64,000 bases of DNA from Streptomyces sp. SID8374 (GTDB taxonomy: Bacteria; Actinomycetota; Actinomycetes; Streptomycetales; Streptomycetaceae): NCBI RefSeq assembly GCF_009865135.1, contig NZ_WWGH01000001.1, forward strand, positions 558,001-622,000, given 5' to 3'. The notes under the pieces are model-generated. The model was not told the origin of the DNA, did no database searches, and saw only the letters and a list, made by a program, of their open reading frames with translations. The stretch's first letter is position 1. The number at the start of each line of letters is the position of its first letter. Of this stretch, positions 28,691-37,937 are shown in pieces. The translations under genes and the position numbers were made by a program.

Positions 28691-30508
28691 TCAGGAGGCC
28701 GGGACCGGGGTCTGGTGGGAGTCGCGGCGGATCAGGGCGGCGTAGCGCCCGTCCCGGCCGAGCAGCTCCTCGTGCGTGCCGCGTTCGGCTATGCGGCCGG
28801 CATCCAGGACGACGATCTGGTCCGCGTCGCGGACGGTGGAGAGGCGGTGCGCGATGGTGAGGGTGGTGCGGCCCTCGGAGAGGGCGTCGATCGCTTCCTG
28901 CACGGCGTGTTCCGTACGGGTGTCGAGGGCGCTGGTCGCCTCGTCGAGGATCAGCACCGGCGGGTCGCGGAGGATGGTGCGGGCGATGGCCAGGCGCTGC
29001 TTCTCGCCGCCCGAGAAGCGGTAGCCGCGCTCGCCGACGAGGGTGTCGTACCCGTCGGGCAGGGAGACGATGTGGTCGTGGATCTGCGCGGCCCGGGCCG
29101 CGGCCTCGATCTCCTCGGCGGTGGCATCCGGCTTGGCGAAGCGCAGGTTGTCGGCGACGGAGGCGTGGAAGAGATAGGTCTCCTGGGAGACCACGCCGAC
29201 CGCTCGGGCCAGGGTGTCGAAGTCCAGGTCCCGGACGTCGACCCCGTCGAGGGTGACCCGGCCGCCGGTGACGTCGTAGAGCCGGGGCACGAGATAGCTG
29301 AGCGTGGACTTGCCGGAGCCGGTGGGGCCGACGACCGCCAGGCTGTTGCCGGCCGGGACGGTCACATCGATACCGCTGAGCGTGGGGCCGCTCTTCTCGT
29401 CGTAGCTGAAGTCGACGTTCTCGAAGGCGATCTCGCCGCGGATCTTCTCCAGCCGGACGGGCTTCTCGGGCTCGGTGATGTCCACCGTGAGGTCGAGATA
29501 CTCGAAGATCCGCTGGAAGAGGGCGAGGGAGGTCTGCATCTGCACACCGGTGGAGAGCAGGCTCACCGCCGGGCGGAAAAGCCCTTGCTGGAGGGTGACG
29601 AAGGCGACGAGCGTGCCGATGGAGACGGCGGTCCCGCCCGGCTGGATGGTGAGGCCGGCCACCCAGTAGATGACGGCGGGCATGGCGGCCATCACGATGC
29701 CGATGGTGGACATCCGCCAGCGGCCGGCCATGTTGGAGCGGACTTCCAGGTCGACCAGGCGCTCGGACTCCTCGGTGAACCCCTTGGTGAGGGAGTCGGA
29801 GCGGCCCATCGTGCGGCCGAGCAGGATGCCGCTGACCGACAGGGACTCGGTCACCGTGGCGGCCATGGCGGCCATCTGCTTCTGGCGCTGGGTGGTGATC
29901 CTCTTGCGCTCCCGGCCGACACGGCGGCTGATCGCGACGAAGACCGGCAGCAGGAGCAGCGAGACGACGGTGAGGCGCCAGTCGAGGGCGAGCATCGCGA
30001 CGACGGTGGCGATCACGGCGGTGAGGTTGGAGACGAGCGAGGTCGCCGTCGAGGTGACCGTCGCCTGCATGCCGCCGATGTCGTTGGCGATGCGGGACTG
30101 GACCTCGCCCGTGCGCGTCCGGGTGAAGAAGGCGAGCGGCATCCGCTGGAGCTGGGTGTACACAGCGGTGCGCAGGTCGTGCATGACGCGCTGGCCGACG
30201 GTCGTCGAGATCAGGGTCTGCAGGACGCCGAAGACGCTGTTCATCACGGCGGTGGCGATCATGCCGAGCGCCAGCAGCGTCAGCAGCCCCGTGCGCCCCT
30301 GGGGGATCGCTGTGTCCAGGATCTCGCGCAGCAGGAACGGGGAGGCGACCGACACCAGGGAGGAGGCGCCGACCAGCAGGCCGACCACGGCGAGCCGGCC
30401 GCGGTAGGGATGGAAGAGGCGGAGGATGCGGCGCACCTCGCCGGGCGTCCGGTCGGAGGCGGCGCGGGCATCGGGCGGGGGCGTCCACGTGAGTTCGTCG
30501 GGTTTCAT
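28691..30508 (-). CDS. ABC exporter half-transporter (membrane and ATPase domains fused)
   Basis: 605 residues: a six-helix transmembrane domain (about 40-330) and a complete nucleotide-binding domain with Walker A GPTGSGKST, signature FSGGEKQRLAIART, Walker B VLILDEATSALD and switch His in TIAHRLS. It probably works as a homodimeric exporter of a lipid or drug. The ATG at 30508 has AAGGAG 6 bases upstream; the upstream in-frame ATG at 30544 has none. It is divergent from a MarR regulator with an operator-like palindrome between, so drug- or metabolite-responsive expression is likely. Confidence 0.9.
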   Translation of the reverse strand: MKPDELTWTPPPDARAASDRTPGEVRRILRLFHPYRGRLAVVGLLVGASSLVSVASPFLLREILDTAIPQGRTGLLTLLALGMIATAVMNSVFGVLQTLISTTVGQRVMHDLRTAVYTQLQRMPLAFFTRTRTGEVQSRIANDIGGMQATVTSTATSLVSNLTAVIATVVAMLALDWRLTVVSLLLLPVFVAISRRVGRERKRITTQRQKQMAAMAATVTESLSVSGILLGRTMGRSDSLTKGFTEESERLVDLEVRSNMAGRWRMSTIGIVMAAMPAVIYWVAGLTIQPGGTAVSIGTLVAFVTLQQGLFRPAVSLLSTGVQMQTSLALFQRIFEYLDLTVDITEPEKPVRLEKIRGEIAFENVDFSYDEKSGPTLSGIDVTVPAGNSLAVVGPTGSGKSTLSYLVPRLYDVTGGRVTLDGVDVRDLDFDTLARAVGVVSQETYLFHASVADNLRFAKPDATAEEIEAAARAAQIHDHIVSLPDGYDTLVGERGYRFSGGEKQRLAIARTILRDPPVLILDEATSALDTRTEHAVQEAIDALSEGRTTLTIAHRLSTVRDADQIVVLDAGRIAERGTHEELLGRDGRYAALIRRDSHQTPVPAS

Positions 30509-30565
30509 GGGCTCCTTCGTGGGGCGTGAGGAACGGCCGGACATATCCGGCGTTCAGAGCTTAGC

Positions 30566-30590
30566 TCATTGTTACCTGTACTCACAATGA
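30566..30590. promoter_or_regulatory. Candidate MarR operator
   Basis: TCATTGT (30566-30572) and ACAATGA (30584-30590) are perfect inverted repeats with an 11-bp spacer, the centre-to-centre size used by MarR dimers. The site is in the divergent gap between the ABC exporter and the MarR gene and upstream of a TATTGT -10 element at 30603-30608. Confidence 0.65.
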
Positions 30591-30614
30591 ACGGGGTCCT
30601 GATATTGTTCCCGT

Positions 30615-31124
30615 ATGGACGCCTCAGATTCCCCCGACGCCGATGCCGCGGATGCGGCGGCCGCCACTGAGCGGTCCCACGATCGTGACCGCGACCCCGA
30701 CGGCATGCTCGCCGAGCAGCTCCTGCGGCTGACGCGCCGGCTGCACCGCATCCAGAGCCGCCAGCTGGAGCCGATCGGCATCACTCCGGCCCAGTTCCGG
30801 CTGCTGCGGACCGTCGCGAGCTACGACGCCGCCCCCCGGATGGCCGATCTCGCCCAGCGCCTGGACGTCGTCCCGCGCGCCGTGACGACGCTGGTCGACG
30901 CCCTGGAGGCGAGCGGGCGGGTCCGCCGCGCCCCGGATCCGGACAGCCGCCGGGTGGTGCGCATCGAGATCACCGACGAGGGGCGCGCCACGCTGCGTTC
31001 CCTGCGCAACGCGCGCCGGGCGGCCGCGGAGGAGATCCTGGCTCCGTTGACCGCCGAGCAGCGCGAGGTGCTCGGCGGGCTGCTCTCCGCTCTGGTCGAC
31101 GGAATGCCGGAGCGCCGCTGCTGA
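30615..31124 (+). CDS. MarR-family transcriptional regulator
   Basis: 169 residues. After an acidic N-terminus of about 30 residues, the winged helix reads PAQFRLLRTVASYDAAPRM (start), DLAQRLDVVPRAVTTLVDAL (recognition part) and RAPDPDSRRVVRIEITDEG (wing with the conserved DxRxxR). The ATG lies 6 bases after TATTGT, so translation may be leaderless. It probably represses itself and the divergent ABC exporter through the palindrome at 30566-30590. Confidence 0.9.
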   Translation: MDASDSPDADAADAAAATERSHDRDRDPDGMLAEQLLRLTRRLHRIQSRQLEPIGITPAQFRLLRTVASYDAAPRMADLAQRLDVVPRAVTTLVDALEASGRVRRAPDPDSRRVVRIEITDEGRATLRSLRNARRAAAEEILAPLTAEQREVLGGLLSALVDGMPERRC

Positions 31125-31260
31125 GCCCGCGCGCCGGAGCCGGAGCCCGGGAACCGGAAGGCAACGGGGACCAGGTGCCGGGGCCGGCACCGGGGTAGAA
31201 GCCACCGGGACCGCCGGGGCCGTGCGCCGGACCGTACCGAACGTCGAAGAGGATGCCGAC

Positions 31261-34230
31261 ATGCCGCTGCTGGAGCCCGACCCGGAAGCCCTCCGCCCCC
31301 GTACGGCGCGCGCACCCGCCGTCGACCGGGTCACCGACCGGAGCGCGTCCGGCACCCCGGAGCCCCTGCGCTCCGAGCTGACCGCCCTGCTCGGCGCGGA
31401 CAAGGTGCTCTGGAAGATCTCCGACCTCGTGCGGTACGCCTCCGACGCCAGCCCCTACCGCTTCCTCCCCCGGGTCGTGCTGGTCCCCGACTCCATCGAC
31501 GACGTCTCCGCGATCCTGTCGTACGCCCACGGCAAGGGCCGCGAGGTCGTCTTCCGGGCCGCGGGCACCAGCCTCAACGGCCAGGCGCAGGGCGAGGACA
31601 TCCTCGTCGACGTACGCCGCCACTGGACCGGCGTCGAGGTGCTGGACGACGGGGCGCGGGCCCGTATCCGGCCCGGCACCACCGTCCTGCGGGCCAACAC
31701 CACGCTGGCCCGGTACGGCAGGCTGCTGGGCCCCGACCCGGCGAGCGCCATCGCCTGCACGGTCGGCGGGGTCGTCGCCAACAACGCCTCGGGCATGACG
31801 GCCGGCACCACCCGCAACTCCTACCGCACGCTCGCCTCGCTCACCTTCGTCCTGCCGAGCGGCACCGTCGTAGACACCGCCGACCCGGCCGCCGACGAGG
31901 AGCTGGCGCGGGCGGAGCCGAGGCTGTGCGCCGGGCTGCTGGAGCTCAAGGCGGAGATCGAGGCCGACCAGGAGCTGACGGCCCGTATCCGCGCCAAGTA
32001 CGCGATCAAGAACACCAACGGCTACCGGCTGGACGCGTTCCTCGACGGGGAGACGCCCGTACAGATCCTGCGCGGGCTCATGGTCGGCTCCGAGGGCACG
32101 TTCGGCTTCATCTCCGAGACCGTCTTCGACACCCTGCCGCTGGACAAGCGGGTGACCAGCGCCCTGCTCTTCTTCCCCTCCCTCACCGCCGCAGCGGCCG
32201 CCGTCCCCCGGTTCAACGAGGCCGGGGCGATCGCGGTGGAGCTGATGGACGGCAACACCCTGCGCGCCTCGGTCAGCGTGAAGGGCGTCCCGGCGGACTG
32301 GGCGGCGCTGCCCCGGGAGACGGCCGCGCTGCTGGTGGAGTTCCGGGCCCCGGACGAGGCGGGCCAAGAGGCGTTCGAGGAAGCGGCCGCCGAGGTGATG
32401 CGGGGACTCGACCTGGTGGTGCCGGCCGCCTCCGTCACCAACGCGTTCACCCGGGACGCGCGGACGATCGCCGGGTACTGGAAGGCGCGCAAGGCGTTCG
32501 TGACGGCGGTCGGCGGCTCCCGCCCCTCGGGTACGACGCTGATCACCGAGGACTTCGCGGTGCCGCCGGACCGGCTGGCCGACGCCTGCGAGGCGCTGCT
32601 GGAGCTCCAGTCGCGCCATGGCTTCGACGCGGCCGTCGCCGGTCACGCGGCCCACGGCAATCTGCACTTCCTGCTCGCCTTCGACGCGGCGCGCCCCGAT
32701 GACGTCGAGAGGTACGACGCCTTCATGCAGGAGTTCTGCGCGCTCGTCGTGGACCGCTTCGACGGATCGCTGAAGGCGGAGCACGCCACCGGCCGCAACA
32801 TCGCGCCGTTCCTGGAGCGCGAGTGGGGCGCGCGGGCGACGGAGCTGATGTGGCGGACCAAGCAGGTCATCGACCCCGAAGGCGTGCTCGCGCCGCGGAT
32901 CGTCCTCGACCGTGATCCGCGGGCCCATCTGCGGGGGCTGAAGACCATTCCGAAGGTGGAGGCGGTCGCCGACCCGTGCATCGAGTGCGGCTTCTGCGAA
33001 CCCACCTGCCCCAGCGAGGACCTGACGACCACTCCGCGCCAGCGGATCGTGCTGCGCCGGGAGATGATGCGCCAAGCGGACGGCTCCCCGGTGGAGGCCG
33101 GTCTCCTCGACGCCTACGGATACGACGCGGTGGACACCTGCGCCGGGGACTCCACCTGCAAGCTCGCCTGCCCGGTCGGCATCGACACCGGGGCGATGAT
33201 GAAGGGGTTCCGGCATCTCAGGCACTCCCCGCGCGAGGAGCGGATCGCCGCGCTCACCGCGAAGAACTTCCGCGTGGTGGAGGCCTCGGCGCGGCTCGCC
33301 GTGGCAGCGGGGAACGCCATCGGGGAGCGGGGCGGCGACCGGCTGCTGCAAACCGTGACGCGGCTCGCCCGCAGGGCCGTCCGCCCCGACCTCGTACCGG
33401 AGTGGCTGCCCCAGCTCCCCGGTTCCGCCGCCCGGAAGCTGCCGCGCACCGCACGGGTGGGGGCGAGCGCGGTCTACTACCCGGCCTGTGTGAACCGCAT
33501 CTTCGCCGGACCGGAGACGGGACGGGAGGCCGGGCCCGACGGCAGCCGCAGCCCCTCCCTCGCCGAGGCCGTGGTCGCCGTCTCCGAGCGGGCCGGAAAG
33601 CCGGTATGGATCCCCGAGGACGTCGCGGGCACGTGCTGCGCGACGATCTGGCACTCCAAGGGGTACGACGCCGGCAACAGGGTCATGGCGAACCGGATCG
33701 TGGAGGCGGCCTGGGGCTGGACGGCCGGTGGAGCCCTGCCGCTGGTCGTGGACGCGTCCTCCTGCACCCTCGGTATCGCCGAGGAGGTCGTGCCCTACCT
33801 CACCGAGGACAACCGGGCCCTGCACCGGGAGCTGACCGTGGTGGACTCGCTCGTCTGGGCGGCCGGTGACCTCCTGCCGGAGCTGACGGTGTCCGAGAGG
33901 GCCGGATCGGCCGTCGTCCATCCGACATGCTCCATGGAACACCTGGGCGACACCGAGCAGTTGCGGGTGCTGGCCGAGGCGTGCGCAGAGGAGGTGACCG
34001 TCCCGGACGGAGCGGGGTGCTGCGCGTTCGCGGGCGACCGGGGCATGCTGCACAAGGAGCTGACCGCCGCGGCCACGGCCAAGGAGGCGGCCGAGGTCAA
34101 CTCCCGTACGTACGACTCCTATCTGTCGGCCAACCGCATGTGCGAGATCGGCATGGAGCGAGCCACCGGGCACCCGTACCGCTCGGCCCTGATCGCACTG
34201 GAGCGCGCCACCCGGCCGCCCGGCCGCTGA
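31261..34230 (+). CDS. FAD/Fe-S D-lactate-type dehydrogenase (fused GlcD-GlcF)
   Basis: 989 residues. The N-terminal half is a PCMH/GlcD-like FAD oxidoreductase: PRVVLVPDSIDDVSAIL, RAAGTSLNGQAQG, GGVVANNASGMTAG and GHAAHGNLHF. From about residue 560 come ferredoxin-type clusters CIECGFCEPTCP and CAGDSTCKLACP, then cysteine-rich CCG-type domains (GTCCATIWHSKG, HPTCSMEHLG, GAGCCAFAGD). Such fusions oxidise D-lactate or related 2-hydroxy acids and pass electrons to the respiratory chain at the membrane. The ATG at 31261 follows GAGGA. A perfect hairpin follows the stop. Confidence 0.88.
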   Translation: MPLLEPDPEALRPRTARAPAVDRVTDRSASGTPEPLRSELTALLGADKVLWKISDLVRYASDASPYRFLPRVVLVPDSIDDVSAILSYAHGKGREVVFRAAGTSLNGQAQGEDILVDVRRHWTGVEVLDDGARARIRPGTTVLRANTTLARYGRLLGPDPASAIACTVGGVVANNASGMTAGTTRNSYRTLASLTFVLPSGTVVDTADPAADEELARAEPRLCAGLLELKAEIEADQELTARIRAKYAIKNTNGYRLDAFLDGETPVQILRGLMVGSEGTFGFISETVFDTLPLDKRVTSALLFFPSLTAAAAAVPRFNEAGAIAVELMDGNTLRASVSVKGVPADWAALPRETAALLVEFRAPDEAGQEAFEEAAAEVMRGLDLVVPAASVTNAFTRDARTIAGYWKARKAFVTAVGGSRPSGTTLITEDFAVPPDRLADACEALLELQSRHGFDAAVAGHAAHGNLHFLLAFDAARPDDVERYDAFMQEFCALVVDRFDGSLKAEHATGRNIAPFLEREWGARATELMWRTKQVIDPEGVLAPRIVLDRDPRAHLRGLKTIPKVEAVADPCIECGFCEPTCPSEDLTTTPRQRIVLRREMMRQADGSPVEAGLLDAYGYDAVDTCAGDSTCKLACPVGIDTGAMMKGFRHLRHSPREERIAALTAKNFRVVEASARLAVAAGNAIGERGGDRLLQTVTRLARRAVRPDLVPEWLPQLPGSAARKLPRTARVGASAVYYPACVNRIFAGPETGREAGPDGSRSPSLAEAVVAVSERAGKPVWIPEDVAGTCCATIWHSKGYDAGNRVMANRIVEAAWGWTAGGALPLVVDASSCTLGIAEEVVPYLTEDNRALHRELTVVDSLVWAAGDLLPELTVSERAGSAVVHPTCSMEHLGDTEQLRVLAEACAEEVTVPDGAGCCAFAGDRGMLHKELTAAATAKEAAEVNSRTYDSYLSANRMCEIGMERATGHPYRSALIALERATRPPGR

Positions 34231-34260
34231 CTGCCCCGAGGGACCGACAGCGCAGGTCAG

Positions 34261-34291
34261 ACGCCCCGACTGGTTGAACCAGTCGGGGCGT
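34261..34291 (+). terminator. Terminator after the D-lactate-type dehydrogenase gene
   Basis: ACGCCCCGACTGG and its exact complement form a 13-bp stem with loop TTGAA, 30 bases after the stop codon. Confidence 0.85.
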
Positions 34292-34472
34292 TCGCGCGCC
34301 CGGAAGAAAAGTCCATGGTTTGAGGACGAGAGTCCAATTGGCTCCCTTGCGCACCATCAGCCTCACCGTCCAGGGTCCTTACCGAGGCCCGGTCCCGGGG
34401 TCGCTCACACCCCTACGGGACCCGGCCCCGCTCGCGCACGTCCAGAACCCCCACACCCCACCTGGAGGCTCG

Positions 34473-35945
34473 ATGAACGACGACGCCCGGCCCGGACAGG
34501 CACCGCAGGACCTCCCCCCGCAGCAGACCGGCGACGACACCGACCGGCAGGATCCCAGCCGCCGTTCGGTGCTGTGGACCACGGCGGGCGTGGCCGGCGC
34601 CGGACTCGGCCTCAGCTCGCTCACGGGCGGCACCGCGTCGGCCGCCGAAGCCGCCACGCCGGAGGCCGTGCAGGCCGCGACAGCCGCCCCCGCCCGCCAG
34701 GGCCGCACGATGACCGACGTCCCCTTCGAGCGGCGATCGACCGTGCGGGTCGGCATCGTGGGCCTCGGCAACCGGGGCGACAGCATGATCGACCTCTTCC
34801 TCGCGGTCCCCGGCGTCCGGGTCGTGGCGGTCTGCGACCCGGTCCGGGAGAAGACGGAGAAGGCCGCCGCCAAGGTGACGAAGGCCGGGCAGCCCGCGCC
34901 CGCCGTCTACGCCAAGGGCGAGGAGGACTACGTCAACCTCTGCCGGCGCGGGGACATCGACTTCGTCTATGTGGCCACGCCCTGGGAGCTGCACTTCCCG
35001 ATGGCGAAGGCGGCGATGCTGAACGGCAAGCACGTCGGCGTCGAGTGTCCGATCGCGATGCGGCTCGAAGAGCTGTGGCAGCTCGTCGACCTCTCCGAGC
35101 GCACGCGGCGCCACTGCATGCAGCTGGAGAACTGCTGTTACGGCAAGAACGAGATGCGGGTGCTCCGGATGGCGCACGCGGGTCTCTTCGGGGAGCTGCT
35201 GCACGGGGCGGGGGCGTACAACCACGATCTGCGCGGGCTGATGTTCGACCCGGACTACTACGAGGGCCCCTGGCGGCGGCTCTGGCACACCCGGCTGCGC
35301 GGGGACCTCTACCCCAACCACGGGTTCGGGCCGGTCGCCAACTACATGGACGTCAACCGGGGCGACCGTGCCGTCTCCATCACCAGCATCGGCACCCCCG
35401 CCCTCGGCCTCGCCGAGTACCGCAAGGAGCACATGCCACCGGGCGACCCCAGCTGGAAGGAGTCGTACATCGGCGCCGACCGGACGATCAGCCTCGTGCA
35501 GACCGCCAAGGGCCGGGTGATCCGGCTGGAGCACGATGTGTCGACGCCGCACCCGTACTCCCGTATCAACAGCCTCGGTGGTACCCGGGGGGTATTCGAG
35601 GACTACCCGGAGCGGATCTACATCGAGCCCGACCACACGGACGACCGGTGGGCCGACTTCTCGAAGTACGCCGAGTGGGACCACTGGCTGTGGAAGGAAC
35701 ACGCCAATCCGCCGGGCGGCCATGGCGGGATGGACTACATCATGGTGTTCCGGCTGATGCAGTGCATGCGGCTGGGACTGGTCCCGGACTTCGACGTGTA
35801 CGACGCGGCGACCTGGACGGCCCCGGTGCCGCTCAGCCATCTCTCCATCAAGGCCAAGGGCGCCCCGCTCCCCATACCGGACTTCACCCGTGGCGCGTGG
35901 AAGAAGGCCAGGTCCGGCATGGACTCGGAGAAGCCGGCCGCGTGA
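34473..35945 (+). CDS. Tat-exported Gfo/Idh/MocA oxidoreductase, GH109-like
   Basis: 490 residues. A Tat signal ([18 protein letters not shown] near residue 30) is followed by an NAD-binding Rossmann domain [19 protein letters not shown] and [14 protein letters not shown]. The segment [19 protein letters not shown] and the downstream [18 protein letters not shown] region (residues about 225-240) match the family of glycosidases that use NAD transiently (GH109, alpha-N-acetylgalactosaminidase type). It likely folds with NAD in the cytoplasm and is exported. The ATG at 34473 has GGAGG upstream. Substrate specificity is inferred from family resemblance only. Confidence 0.82.
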   Translation: MNDDARPGQAPQDLPPQQTGDDTDRQDPSRRSVLWTTAGVAGAGLGLSSLTGGTASAAEAATPEAVQAATAAPARQGRTMTDVPFERRSTVRVGIVGLGNRGDSMIDLFLAVPGVRVVAVCDPVREKTEKAAAKVTKAGQPAPAVYAKGEEDYVNLCRRGDIDFVYVATPWELHFPMAKAAMLNGKHVGVECPIAMRLEELWQLVDLSERTRRHCMQLENCCYGKNEMRVLRMAHAGLFGELLHGAGAYNHDLRGLMFDPDYYEGPWRRLWHTRLRGDLYPNHGFGPVANYMDVNRGDRAVSITSIGTPALGLAEYRKEHMPPGDPSWKESYIGADRTISLVQTAKGRVIRLEHDVSTPHPYSRINSLGGTRGVFEDYPERIYIEPDHTDDRWADFSKYAEWDHWLWKEHANPPGGHGGMDYIMVFRLMQCMRLGLVPDFDVYDAATWTAPVPLSHLSIKAKGAPLPIPDFTRGAWKKARSGMDSEKPAA

Positions 35946-36110
35946 CGGCCGCGGGGTCCCGGGCGGCTCGGCACGGGACCCCGAAGGCGGCCTCCAGGGC
36001 GGAGAAAACCGGTTGCCCCTGAGGGGGACGGGAAGCGAACCTTGCACGGTTTGGTCACCCCGTTCTCCGAGGCCCGCACGGGCCTCGCGCACACCGAGCC
36101 CTGGGACGTC

Positions 36111-37937
36111 ATGCAGATTCGCGATCTTCCGTATTCGGATCCCGGCGACCCCGATGTACGGTCGGGCCCTCGCTTCCTGTACTGGCTCGGGCGCAATCAG
36201 CTCGGCGGACAGCTCAAGTCCCTCGGCTGGGGACTGCTCCACCAGCTGAGCATCGCCGGGCTCCCGGTCACCGTCGGCGTCGCCGTCCAGGCCGTCATCG
36301 AACGCTCCGGCACACGCCTGGCGCTGGCCGGCGGTCTGATCGTGGCCCTGGGCGTCCTCATCGGGGTCGGCGACACCATGCTCCACCGGACCGCCGTCAC
36401 CAACTGGATCACCGCCGCCGCCCGGGTGCAGCAGCTCCTGGCGCGCAAGACCGCCGAGCTGGGCGCCGCCCTGACCCGGCGGGTGGCCGCCGGTGAGGTC
36501 GTCGCCGTGTCGACCGGTGACGTGGAGAAGATCGGCTGGTTCGTCGAGGCGCTCTCGCGCTTCCTGGCCGCCGCCATCGCGCTCGTCGTGGTCTGCGTGG
36601 GGCTGGTCATCTACCTCCCGACCCTCGGTGTGCTGGTGGCCGTCGCCATGCCGGTCCTGGCCCTCGCCGTGCTGCCGCTGCTCCCCCGCGCCACCCGGCG
36701 CGCCGACGAGCAGCGTGAGAAGGCGGGCAAGGCTACCGAGCTGGCCTCGGACACCGTGGCCGGACTGCGGGTGCTGCGCGGCATCGGCGGCGAGGAGCTG
36801 TTCCTCGGCCGTTACCGCCGCGCCTCCCAGGAGGTCAGGAAGGCGGCCGTGCGCAGCGCCAGGATGTGGGCGCTGATCTCGGCGGTGCAGGTGCTGCTGC
36901 CGGGCATCCTGCTGATCTCCCTGGTCTGGTACGGGGCGACGCTGGCCCGCGAGGGCCGCATCGACGTGGGCCAGCTGGTCACGGTCTACAGCGCGGCCAC
37001 GCTGATGCTGTTCCCCTTGCGCCACTTCGAAGAGATCGCGATGGCCTACTCCTTCTCCCGGCCGTCCGCACAGCGCGCCGTACGGGTGCTGTCGCTGCGC
37101 CGCAGTGACCGGACGGCGACGGAGGCGGGCGTTCCGTCGGGCGACCTGTACGACCCGGCCACCGGACTGATGGCTCCCCAGGGGCAGTTCACCGCCGTCG
37201 TCTGCGGCGACCCGGACGAGGCGGGACGGCTGGCCGAGCGCCTCGGCGGCCACGCCCAGACCGGCGACGAGAGCACCGAGGAGGCGAAGAAGGCACCGTC
37301 CGTCCTGCTCGGCGCCGTCGCGCTGGACGAACTCCCGCTGGACACCGCCCGGACCGCCGTCCTGGTCCAGGACAAGGACCCGGTGCTGCTCTCCGGCACG
37401 CTCCAGGAGCTGCTGGACGTACCGTCCTCCGGCCTGGTCACCGCCGAACAGGCGCTGGAGGCCGCGCAGTGCGGCGATGTGCTCGCCGCACTGGCCCAGG
37501 CCTCCCCGGACGACGACGGGGACCCGATGCGGACCCGGATCACCGAGCGGGGCAGGTCGCTCTCGGGCGGTCAGCGCCAGCGCCTCGCACTGGCCCGGTC
37601 GCTGATCACCGACCCGGAGGCGCTGGTCCTGGACGAGCCGACCTCCGCCGTCGACTCGCACACCGAGGCGCGCGTCGCCGCCGGGGTCGCGGGGCTGCGC
37701 CGGGGCCGTACGACGGTCGCGTTCGCCTCGTCCCCGCTGCTGCTGGACGTCGCCGACCGGGTCGTCCTCGTCCACGAGGGCAGCGTGGTCGCCGTGGGCA
37801 CCCACCGCGACCTGCTGCGCACCGAGCCGCGCTACCGGGCCGTCGTCACCCGCGAGACCGACGAGGAAGCGGCGGCGGGCAACGTCACGGTCCCCGCCAT
37901 GAACACCAGCACCCAGGAAATCGAGGAGAGGGCATGA
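36111..37937 (+). CDS. ABC exporter subunit lacking Walker A (heterodimer partner 1)
   Basis: 608 residues from the ATG at 36111 (MQIRDLPYSDP); a TTG at 36042 with GGAAG upstream is an alternative start. The six-helix membrane domain is followed by a degenerate nucleotide-binding domain. The Walker A position reads VVCGDPDEAGRLAERLGG, with no GxxGxGKS/T, and the switch His is replaced in FASSPLLLDVAD. The signature LSGGQRQRLALARS and Walker B ALVLDEPTSAVD are intact. It overlaps the next gene by ATGA, so the two subunits are made together. The pair should form one composite ATP site. Confidence 0.88.
   Translation: MQIRDLPYSDPGDPDVRSGPRFLYWLGRNQLGGQLKSLGWGLLHQLSIAGLPVTVGVAVQAVIERSGTRLALAGGLIVALGVLIGVGDTMLHRTAVTNWITAAARVQQLLARKTAELGAALTRRVAAGEVVAVSTGDVEKIGWFVEALSRFLAAAIALVVVCVGLVIYLPTLGVLVAVAMPVLALAVLPLLPRATRRADEQREKAGKATELASDTVAGLRVLRGIGGEELFLGRYRRASQEVRKAAVRSARMWALISAVQVLLPGILLISLVWYGATLAREGRIDVGQLVTVYSAATLMLFPLRHFEEIAMAYSFSRPSAQRAVRVLSLRRSDRTATEAGVPSGDLYDPATGLMAPQGQFTAVVCGDPDEAGRLAERLGGHAQTGDESTEEAKKAPSVLLGAVALDELPLDTARTAVLVQDKDPVLLSGTLQELLDVPSSGLVTAEQALEAAQCGDVLAALAQASPDDDGDPMRTRITERGRSLSGGQRQRLALARSLITDPEALVLDEPTSAVDSHTEARVAAGVAGLRRGRTTVAFASSPLLLDVADRVVLVHEGSVVAVGTHRDLLRTEPRYRAVVTRETDEEAAAGNVTVPAMNTSTQEIEERA

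Noticed and set aside
30970..34173. 1067-codon minus-strand open frame opposite the D-lactate-type dehydrogenase
   Set aside because: Composition is that of an antisense shadow; the plus strand has clear FAD and Fe-S motifs.
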